Source: Parachlamydia sp. (GTDB taxonomy: Bacteria > Chlamydiota > Chlamydiia > Chlamydiales > Parachlamydiaceae). Taken from it: a stretch of DNA of 11,949 nt. The translations under genes were made by a program, and so were the position numbers. Positions within the stretch are counted from its first letter, which is position 1. Every line of letters begins with the position of its first letter. Location of the stretch: the NCBI GenBank assembly GCA_021298935.1, contig JAJTHR010000289.1:1-11949 (forward strand), given 5' to 3'. Below, piece by piece: positions 6,502 to 11,949 of this stretch. The notes under the pieces were generated by a model that was not told where the DNA came from, did not search any database, and saw only the letters and a list, made by a program, of their open reading frames with translations.

Positions 6502-7311
6502 ATGCTGCGCTTATTTTCGCCGGCAAAACTCAATCTTTCATTAAGCCTGATCGGCAAGCGGCTAGATGGTTATCATGAGCTCTCGTCGCTTTTTCAAACG
6601 ATTAGTCTAGGGGATTGGATTAATTTCCAACCCCATTCTTGTGATTTACTCACCTGCTCGGATCCGCAGGTTCCTCTGGATTATACAAATCTTATTTTAA
6701 AAGCCATTGCCCTCTACAGGGAAAAAACAGGTTTGAACTTCGGGTTGAAGATTCATGTTGAAAAACGTATCCCCTTGCAGGCGGGCCTCGGCGGGGGGAG
6801 CAGTAATGCGGCGACCACATTATGGGCTTGTAATGAGTTATTTGGCAAAAAGGCGTCCGAATTTGACCTCAGGCAGTGGGGCGCTGAAATCGGCTCCGAC
6901 ATTTCCTTCTTTTTCTCTAGCGGCCTGGCCCATTGCACTGGAAGGGGTGAACATGTGAATTCCCTTGCCCCCACCCCTGCCATTAAACTTTGGGTGGTCA
7001 ATCCTCTGATCGGCCTATCGACGGGGGAGGTTTTCAGTCATGTAGAACTGTCTCACTGCAGCGGACAAATAGCCCCGGACGCTTACACAAATGATCTTGA
7101 AAAAGCCGCCTTTAAGCTAAGGCCCGAATTAAAAGAGTTAAAAAAGTTGTTATTGCAGTGCGGGTTTGAAAAAGTAGTCATGACAGGAACAGGTTCTTCT
7201 TTGTTTTGTTACGGCAATGCGCAGCTTCCTCCATTGCCTGCGTGTAATGCTTATTCTGTCGTCACAATTTATCGCAAAAAAGAGAGATGGTACTATGAAG
7301 AAACAGCGTAA
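6502..7311 (+). CDS. ispE: 4-diphosphocytidyl-2-C-methyl-D-erythritol kinase
   Basis: A 269-residue cytoplasmic GHMP-family kinase that phosphorylates CDP-methylerythritol with ATP, the fourth step of the MEP isoprenoid pathway. The N-terminal substrate motif is FSPAKLNLSLSLIGKRLDGYH split over 5-25, with catalytic K9, N11 and H25. The glycine-rich ATP loop is PLQAGLGGGSSNAA (91-104), the catalytic aspartate is D133 in GSDISFFF, and the third GHMP motif is MTGTGSSLF (227-235). Length is a little under the E. coli enzyme (283). ATG 6502 is preceded at some distance by GAGGATAAG. The gene ends 17 bases inside hldD, implying coupled translation. IspE after rplI matches the C. trachomatis order. 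Confidence 0.96.
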   Translation: MLRLFSPAKLNLSLSLIGKRLDGYHELSSLFQTISLGDWINFQPHSCDLLTCSDPQVPLDYTNLILKAIALYREKTGLNFGLKIHVEKRIPLQAGLGGGSSNAATTLWACNELFGKKASEFDLRQWGAEIGSDISFFFSSGLAHCTGRGEHVNSLAPTPAIKLWVVNPLIGLSTGEVFSHVELSHCSGQIAPDAYTNDLEKAAFKLRPELKELKKLLLQCGFEKVVMTGTGSSLFCYGNAQLPPLPACNAYSVVTIYRKKERWYYEETA

Positions 7312-8281
7312 TCCTTTAATTGTCATTACCGGGGGTGCCGGTTTCATAGGCTCCTGTACTGTACGCTATTTAAACGATCTTGGCATTCACGATATCGTGC
7401 TGGTGGATGAGCTGGGCCAAACAGAAAAATGGAAAAATCTCACGCAAAAAAAATATTTGGATTTTATTGTCAAAGAGCGCTTGTTTGATTGGCTGAAAGG
7501 GCGTGAAGCGGAGATCCAGGCATTTATCCATTTAGGAGCTTGCTCGGACACGATGGAAACGGATGGTTCCTATCTTCTCGTAAACAACTACCGTTACAGC
7601 GTCCTTTTAGCTGAATATGCGCTAAAGAATAATCAGCGGTTTATCTATGCCTCTTCTGCTGCGACCTACGGAGATGGCAATCAGGGTTTCAGTGATCAGG
7701 GAAGTGCTTTTTTAAATTTGGAGCCTCTCAACATGTATGGCTATTCGAAGCAGATGTTCGATCAATGGGCTTTCCTTGGGGGAGTGTCCGACCAGCTAAT
7801 CGGCCTCAAATATTTCAACGTTTTTGGCCCCAATGAAAACCACAAGGGGCGGATGGCATCGGCCATTACCCGCATGGTTCCTGCCATCTTAAGGGGTGAG
7901 CCTGTGAAGCTATTTAGATCCAATGATCCGTCAAACTATGCCGATGGGGAGCAAAAAAGGGATTTTATTTACGTCAAGGATGCGGTGCGCATGACCTGCG
8001 CTTTTTTAAACGAAAAAGCGGGCGGGCTTTATAATGTGGGAAGCGGGGAAGCGTCGAGCTGGAATGCCCTTACACATGCTGTATTCAATGCCTTAGGTCA
8101 CGAGCCGCGCATCGAATACATTGAAATGCCTGCCAGCTTGTTGAATAAATACCAAAATTACAGCCGGGCTGATATGCGCAAAACGACTGAGGCTATTGGT
8201 GAGAACGCCCGCTGCATGCCTTTAGAGGATGCCGTTAAAGACTACGTCCAAAATTATCTGGCATTGGGTAAGACATGGTAA
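7295..8281 (+). CDS. hldD: ADP-L-glycero-D-manno-heptose 6-epimerase
   Basis: A 328-residue NAD(P)-dependent short-chain-type epimerase that converts ADP-D-glycero-beta-D-manno-heptose to the L-glycero form, the last step of ADP-heptose synthesis for the inner core of lipopolysaccharide. The Rossmann motif TGGAGFIGS is at 12-20. HLGACSDT (79-86), YASSAATYGDG (118-128), the catalytic pair Y148/K152 in NMYGYSK, KYFNVFGPNENHKGRMAS (172-189) and QKRDFIYVKD (220-229) match the HldD family rather than generic GalE. The C-terminal YQNYSRADM (286-294) corresponds to the family's substrate region. Start ATG 7295 is used because the Rossmann motif then lies near the N-terminus; the frame is open back to 7217 but that would overlap ispE by 95 bases. 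The Kdo-only Chlamydiaceae do not need this enzyme, so the gene points to an environmental chlamydia. Confidence 0.95.
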   Translation: MKKQRNPLIVITGGAGFIGSCTVRYLNDLGIHDIVLVDELGQTEKWKNLTQKKYLDFIVKERLFDWLKGREAEIQAFIHLGACSDTMETDGSYLLVNNYRYSVLLAEYALKNNQRFIYASSAATYGDGNQGFSDQGSAFLNLEPLNMYGYSKQMFDQWAFLGGVSDQLIGLKYFNVFGPNENHKGRMASAITRMVPAILRGEPVKLFRSNDPSNYADGEQKRDFIYVKDAVRMTCAFLNEKAGGLYNVGSGEASSWNALTHAVFNALGHEPRIEYIEMPASLLNKYQNYSRADMRKTTEAIGENARCMPLEDAVKDYVQNYLALGKTW

Positions 8282-8302
8282 AATATTTTTCAAAAGAATA
8301 TT
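8282..8302. terminator. Possible two-way terminator hairpin between convergent genes
   Basis: AATATTTTT (8282-8290), loop CAA and AAGAATATT (8294-8302) form a nine-pair stem with one T-G pair. It sits exactly between the hldD stop and the stop of the minus-strand gene, so it could end both transcripts. The stem lacks G-C pairs except the wobble, so it would be weak. Confidence 0.3.
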
Positions 8303-9029
8303 ATTCTTCTTGAGCTTCCTTATGAGGGAGGGATTGATTGTGCCACATTAAATGCGAGACATTTGTACCTATATCTGTTAAGCGAGTTTCGATTACAGCA
8401 ACGCGTGTGTCCATTGAATTAAAACGCTCATCCATCCTGTTAAGCTTATTTTCAATTGTAAGAATACGACCTTCCAATGAATGAATGCGAGAATCTAGAG
8501 AATTGATACTTAATTCTATTTTTACTAGCCTTGCTTCAATTCGATCAAATCTATCATCAATATTTTTAAATTTATCATCAATATTTTTAAATTTATCGTC
8601 GATAGTTTTAAATCTATCATCTAAGTTTTTAAATTTATCATCAATGCACTTAAAGCTATTATCAATTCGTTCTTGATTTTTACCAAAACGATAGAATAGA
8701 GCAAGTAGCATTGTAAAAATACCGGTTCCAAACAAGGCAACCATTAATTCAATTTTTGTCATGAATTTCCAAAGGTGTAAGGGAAGCTTTACAGTTTTAT
8801 TTGTAGCATTTAGAGGTTTATTTGTCATCAATTCCATATACAGAAATTGCTTAAAAAATTGATTTCTGCCAGCTTCTCCAAGCTGCAGTCTTTGAATCTG
8901 TATGCATGCAAACTTTTTAATTTTAGCTGCTTCCGCATCAATCTGCTGATTTAAATTCAGGGCGTCTACTTGCACTGGTGGGTCAATTTTAAAATGGCTT
9001 AGGGTATAAAACTGTTTTTGTTGTAACAT
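8301..9029 (-). CDS. Membrane-anchored coiled-coil protein of unknown function
   Basis: Family not recognised. The open frame codes for up to 242 residues. Residues 1-63 are hydrophilic, 94-114 form one clear membrane segment (around MVALFGTGIFTMLLALFY), and 118-225 are a long heptad-rich coiled coil. Within it, seven-residue units of the type DDKFKNI recur in register (about 129-163), encoded by 21-bp DNA repeats. Then come less regular heptads (IEARLVK, LEGRILT, IETRLTD) and a short polar tail. The start is uncertain: ATG 9029 has no ribosome site, while ATG 8762 (giving 153 residues, beginning just before the membrane segment) has GGAA seven bases upstream. The most likely layout is a short cytoplasmic or periplasmic end, one anchor and a rod. 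The gene is more AT-rich than its neighbours and points against hldD and hldE, suggesting a later insertion. Similar heptad-rich low-complexity proteins occur in many host-associated bacteria, but homology cannot be claimed. Confidence 0.7.
   Translation of the reverse strand: MLQQKQFYTLSHFKIDPPVQVDALNLNQQIDAEAAKIKKFACIQIQRLQLGEAGRNQFFKQFLYMELMTNKPLNATNKTVKLPLHLWKFMTKIELMVALFGTGIFTMLLALFYRFGKNQERIDNSFKCIDDKFKNLDDRFKTIDDKFKNIDDKFKNIDDRFDRIEARLVKIELSINSLDSRIHSLEGRILTIENKLNRMDERFNSMDTRVAVIETRLTDIGTNVSHLMWHNQSLPHKEAQEE
8551..8655. repeat. Five tandem 21-bp repeats inside the coiled-coil gene
   Basis: Units begin at 8551, 8572, 8593, 8614 and 8635. The first two differ at one position (CTATCATCAA or TTATCATCAA, then TATTTTTAAAT). 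The others have drifted by several bases, and diverged half-units flank the array. Each unit encodes seven residues, one coiled-coil heptad, on the minus strand. Near-identity of adjacent units suggests recent slippage, so the copy number may vary between strains. Confidence 0.85.
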
Positions 9030-9097
9030 TTTTAGGAGAGTAAAATAGTTGGATTAATTCGTTTAATTTGTTATTTTTACTTAAAATTTAGGTTGTT

Positions 9098-10402
9098 ATG
9101 ACTATTGCACAATCATTATCCTCTCTAAAACCTGCCAAGATCTTAGTTTTAGGCGATTTACTTTTAGATTCTTACATTATTGGGAAAGCCAGGCGCATTT
9201 CGCCTGAAGCGCCGGTGGCCATCGTCCATGCGCAGGAAGAAAAGCACTTGCCTGGGGGGGCCGGAAATGTGGTTTTGAACTTGCTCTCCTTAGGTGCACA
9301 AGTGAGTATCATTGGGCGGGCTGGCCATGATTGGGCAGGAGAATTCTTATGCCAGGCCTTTCATGAAGAGGGGGCGACCAGGCAATTGATCGTCAAGCAG
9401 GATAAGTACCAGACACCCATAAAAAAACGAATCATCGCCGAAAATCAGCAAATCGTCCGGGTCGATTTTGAGCATATCGAACCGTTAAGCGAGATTTTGG
9501 AACAGCAGATTATCGATGCCCTGCCCGCTTTTTTAGAAGGGATTCAAGTAATCGCCCTTTCCGACTATGGAAAAGGTTTCTTGACACCGACCCTAATTCA
9601 AGCTGTCATCCAGGAAGCCAAGGAGCGTGAAATCCCGGTCATCACAGACCCTAAAGGTAAAGATTTTGCCAAATATGTGGGAACGACTTTAATCAAACCT
9701 AATTTATCCGAAGCGTATGCAGCCGCCGGGCTTTCTTCTGAAAAGCCGCTTGAAATGGTGGCAGAAAAACTTTTAGCCTTGACTCAATCTGAATTAATCA
9801 TGATCACCCGTTCGGAAGAGGGAATTACATTTTTTGAAGCAAATGGCTGCCGGCATGATTTTTCCGTCCAGGCCAAAGAAGTTAAGGATGTCACAGGAGC
9901 TGGCGATACAGTGCTTGCTATGCTGGCGTTCTCCCTTGCAAACCGCCTTTCTTTTAAGGAAGCTGCAGAGCTATGTAATATTGCCGCAAGCCTGGCTATC
10001 GAGCATTTAGGATGCGCACAAATCAGTCTGAAGGATGTGGTTCAGCATGTATTAAAGCATAAAAAGATCTTCGGGCAGGATGATCATGCTTTGCTTGGGA
10101 ATACCCTTGCTCAATTCAATCTGTTAATTATTTCAAAAATGCAGCCCCTTTGCACCCTCCTTTACCAGGCAATCAAGGCGCTTGGTGCGCAGCAGCCCTT
10201 GGCTCTTATTATCACCGACCCATCAGCGAGCCCCTCAAGTGTGGAAATGCTTGCATCCTTGAGCGAAGTGCAGTATGTAATGACTCTTTCAGATCCCTCT
10301 CAAATGTTGGGACAACTGGGGAACTCTATACAAGCCTTTATTTTTCAAAATGAAAAATTACAGCTCCTTGAGGAACAAAATGAATATCAATGCCCCCTAT
10401 GA
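9098..10402 (+). CDS. hldE: D-glycero-beta-D-manno-heptose-7-phosphate kinase with degenerate adenylyltransferase domain
   Basis: 434 residues. The N-terminal domain (1 to about 320) is a PfkB-type kinase with the features of the HldE/RfaE1 kinase: LVLGDLLLDSYIIG (16-29), RRISPEAPV (32-40), LPGGAGNVVLNL (51-62), DYGKGF (156-161), TDPKGKDF (183-190), KPNLSEA (200-206) and the signature DVTGAGDT (264-271) with catalytic D270. It would phosphorylate heptose-7-phosphate at C1. In standard HldE the second domain carries NGCFD and HxGH motifs for ADP transfer. Here residues 330-434 keep only an outline, QAIKALGAQQPLALIITD (357-374) and VEMLASLSEVQYVMTLSDP (382-400), and lack both motifs and the KGGDY tail. 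ADP transfer by this protein is therefore unlikely. ATG 9098 has AGG six bases upstream. The gene is divergent from the coiled-coil gene and overlaps the next gene by 23 bases. Confidence 0.88.
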   Translation: MTIAQSLSSLKPAKILVLGDLLLDSYIIGKARRISPEAPVAIVHAQEEKHLPGGAGNVVLNLLSLGAQVSIIGRAGHDWAGEFLCQAFHEEGATRQLIVKQDKYQTPIKKRIIAENQQIVRVDFEHIEPLSEILEQQIIDALPAFLEGIQVIALSDYGKGFLTPTLIQAVIQEAKEREIPVITDPKGKDFAKYVGTTLIKPNLSEAYAAAGLSSEKPLEMVAEKLLALTQSELIMITRSEEGITFFEANGCRHDFSVQAKEVKDVTGAGDTVLAMLAFSLANRLSFKEAAELCNIAASLAIEHLGCAQISLKDVVQHVLKHKKIFGQDDHALLGNTLAQFNLLIISKMQPLCTLLYQAIKALGAQQPLALIITDPSASPSSVEMLASLSEVQYVMTLSDPSQMLGQLGNSIQAFIFQNEKLQLLEEQNEYQCPL

Positions 10403-11726
10403 TTGGAAATGTCATCCTGAAGCCGAACAGTGGCTCCTAAGCCAGATTGAACGCTTGTCATTCGGCCATCCAGCTCTTTCGCAGCTTGAAAAAGAGCTTT
10501 TTTCACAAACAAGCACCCGTCTTTTTGATTGGATCGATTATATTGCGATTAGAGAAAGTGCAACCGATCAAAAAAGATTTGTTGAACTCGGGTTTGAAAG
10601 GAATGAAGAAAAAGGGACGACCATCTTCCACCATCCGGGCGCACAATTTCCTCGCGTTATTTTTCAACCAGCGGAAGGAATTGCCGTAAATGTTGATTCA
10701 ATTGCCGATTTCATCATGGCCCGAGGAGGTAATTCCTCTTTGATTGAGGGAGTTCCTTTTGGCAACTTTAGACGCTGCCTAATCAGCCGGGAAGGGGATT
10801 TTCATTTATGGGCAGTGGAACGGCGCGGGACGCAAACTGTTTTTCCCACACTAGAGGATGAGCAAACCCTTCAAAGGTATCAAAGAGCGCTGGAAAACTG
10901 GCAAACACGTTGCCGGGCTAATTCTATGGAAGAAAAAGCAATGGAAGAGGCTTTACAGCTAGTGGAAAAGATGGTCGAAGAGGTCGGCCAACACCGAGCT
11001 GCCTGGACTGTTTTGGAGGGGGAGCGCCGTTATTGGCAAGCAAGGAATACAGCGGGCCAGATCCAAAAAAATCGGCAGGACCGCTTGGGGCTCGGATGGG
11101 CCAACCATGATCATCACACCTTTCGCTCCTCCAGGCAATTTTTTTCGCAACTTGTCCGTCTGTTTGAAAGACTGGGTTTTACTTGCCGTGAAAAATTTTA
11201 TGCCGGAGAGGAAGCCGGGTGGGGAGCACAAGTAATGGAAAATACTGCCTGCCGCCTCGTTCTCTTTTTAGATGTTGATCTGGATCCGCATGAAATTGCA
11301 GGGGACATCGCGCATGAGCCTTTGCCTGCACTTGATCAATTGGGCACTATTGGACTATGGTGCACATTGCATGGCGACTCAATTTTAAAGGCGGGAATGC
11401 ACCATTTGGAGGCACAATTTTTATTTGAAGAGCTGACGGAAGACCTTTCAAAATCAGGGATAAAAATGATGAAGCCTTTCAGCCAATTTCCCTATTTGAA
11501 ACAAGCCTTTACTGCCGGCGAAATGTGGCCTGTTGATCCAGAAAAAATTAAGGCTTTGCTTGCTGAGAATAAGCTCACAGAAGAGCATGCGCACAAATTT
11601 CTTACCCATGGAGCCCTCGGCAGCCACCTGGAAAACCTGCAAAGACGAGAAGGCTATAAAGGATTTAATCAAAAAAATGTCAGCCTGATTATTAAAAAAA
11701 CAGATCCACGTGAAGCTACATCATAA
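10380..11726 (+). CDS. Conserved-looking protein of unknown function, possible duplicated VOC-like fold
   Basis: A 448-residue soluble protein with no signal peptide or membrane segment. I do not recognise a named family, though its dense charged, aromatic and histidine motifs look like a conserved enzyme. Two halves share a pattern: DYIAIRES then VELGF (53-72), and DHHTFRSS then ERLGF (244-267), that is D-x4-R-x-S, helix, LGF, each followed by beta-rich sequence. This resembles the paired modules of vicinal-oxygen-chelate (glyoxalase-like) proteins. Possible metal ligands are H243, H245, H246, H341 and H342. A charged helical linker (about 160-225) joins the halves. The C-terminal part has GWGAQVMEN (280-288), LGTIGLWCTLHGDS (321-334) and HGALGSHLENLQRREGYKGF (410-429). 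ATG 10380 is chosen because GAGGA (10370-10374) precedes it; a start at 10350 lacks one. The 23-base overlap with hldE suggests coupled translation and perhaps a linked role. Confidence 0.8.
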   Translation: MNINAPYDWKCHPEAEQWLLSQIERLSFGHPALSQLEKELFSQTSTRLFDWIDYIAIRESATDQKRFVELGFERNEEKGTTIFHHPGAQFPRVIFQPAEGIAVNVDSIADFIMARGGNSSLIEGVPFGNFRRCLISREGDFHLWAVERRGTQTVFPTLEDEQTLQRYQRALENWQTRCRANSMEEKAMEEALQLVEKMVEEVGQHRAAWTVLEGERRYWQARNTAGQIQKNRQDRLGLGWANHDHHTFRSSRQFFSQLVRLFERLGFTCREKFYAGEEAGWGAQVMENTACRLVLFLDVDLDPHEIAGDIAHEPLPALDQLGTIGLWCTLHGDSILKAGMHHLEAQFLFEELTEDLSKSGIKMMKPFSQFPYLKQAFTAGEMWPVDPEKIKALLAENKLTEEHAHKFLTHGALGSHLENLQRREGYKGFNQKNVSLIIKKTDPREATS

Positions 11727-11867
11727 AAGAAAGCATTTTGTGATCGGGAAAAGTCTGCTAGAGAGAGACTCAAAAAAGCTGGCTGGAATGAAAATTATTT
11801 AACAGAATTTATACCATTTCCCGAAATTAAAATCATAAATTTGACTTGTGATCACCTTCATCTTTAA
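11727..11867 (+). other. 46-codon open stretch continuing the frame of the preceding gene
   Basis: Directly after the TAA of the 448-residue gene, the same frame stays open to a TAA at 11865-11867. It has no ATG start and no ribosome site. The peptide (with REKSARERLKKAGWNENYL and FIPFPEIKIINL) has a normal mix of charged and hydrophobic residues. It could be a gene remnant or chance. Its last part enters the palindrome that begins at 11834. No family was recognised. Confidence 0.2.
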
Positions 11868-11949
11868 AAGATCTCTCCTTGTTGATATTCAAAGATATCA
11901 ACTTCGAAAAGATCTTTTAAATCTGAAGCGCTGACAAATCAACTTTATG
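11834..11949. repeat. Long imperfect palindrome at the right edge
   Basis: Two 55-base arms (11834-11888 and 11895-11949) are reverse complements at roughly three quarters of positions, around the six-base loop TCAAAG. The strongest blocks are GTTGATAT (11881-11888) with ATATCAAC (11895-11902), TTTAAAAGATC (11863-11873) with GATCTTTTAAA (11911-11921), and CATAAA (11834-11839) with TTTATG (11944-11949). The last block touches the window end, so the element may be longer. It has no terminator-type T-run. In size and layout it resembles the palindrome at 1-115, though the two sequences are not clearly alike. Confidence 0.65.

Noticed and set aside
7217..7294. Longer HldD start inside ispE
   Set aside because: It would add 26 residues before the Rossmann motif, which in HldD lies at the extreme N-terminus, and would overlap ispE by 95 bases.
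8551..8655. Tandem repeats as a CRISPR array
   Set aside because: The units are contiguous 21-mers without spacers and encode heptads.
8485..8676. Plus-strand frame with leucine-rich repeat-like units (LNLSS)
   Set aside because: It is the antisense shadow of the 21-bp coiled-coil repeats; it has no ribosome site, and the minus-strand reading explains the pattern.

Overview
The window comes from a member of the Chlamydiae, most likely one of the amoeba-associated or 'environmental' families outside Chlamydiaceae. The main evidence is gene order: pgsA, glgA, ctc-type rplY, pth, rpsF, rpsR, rplI and ispE. From memory, this is the order of CT797 to CT804 in Chlamydia trachomatis. The ctc-type L25, the S6 and S18 sequences and the MEP-pathway kinase ispE also fit. 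The genus cannot be fixed from the sequence alone. Genes for prs and for ADP-heptose synthesis (hldD, hldE) interrupt and extend the cluster. The Kdo-only lipooligosaccharide of Chlamydiaceae has no use for the heptose genes.

Layout: Positions 1-115 are one long imperfect palindrome. Two minus-strand genes follow: pgsA (186-803, phospholipid synthesis) and glgA (1331-2833, glycogen synthesis). A 527-base AT-rich gap separates them and holds a second strongly self-complementary stretch (about 1157-1271). From 2834 the direction changes. A promoter-like sequence precedes tRNA-Gln(UUG) at 3041-3112, and prs starts 21 bases after it. From 4166 a close-packed plus-strand run encodes rplY, pth, rpsF, rpsR, rplI, ispE and hldD. 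Gaps are 10-33 bases, and ispE and hldD overlap by 17 bases. This run combines translation (L25, peptidyl-tRNA hydrolase, S6, S18, L9) with isoprenoid and heptose precursor synthesis.

From 8282 the region is less conserved. An AT-rich minus-strand gene encodes a small membrane-anchored coiled-coil protein with 21-bp tandem repeats, and it sits between hldD and hldE. The hldE product has an intact heptose-7-phosphate kinase domain, but its C-terminal half looks like a degenerate, shortened remnant of the usual adenylyltransferase domain. It overlaps a gene for a 448-residue conserved-looking protein of unknown function, which shows hints of an internal duplication and a vicinal-oxygen-chelate-like layout. 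After its stop the same frame stays open for 46 codons without a start. The window ends in another palindrome of about 116 bases.

No insertion sequence, phage gene or CRISPR array is visible. The least ordinary items are the long quasi-palindromes at gene borders, the HldE with a degenerate second domain, and the unassigned 448-residue protein coupled to it.
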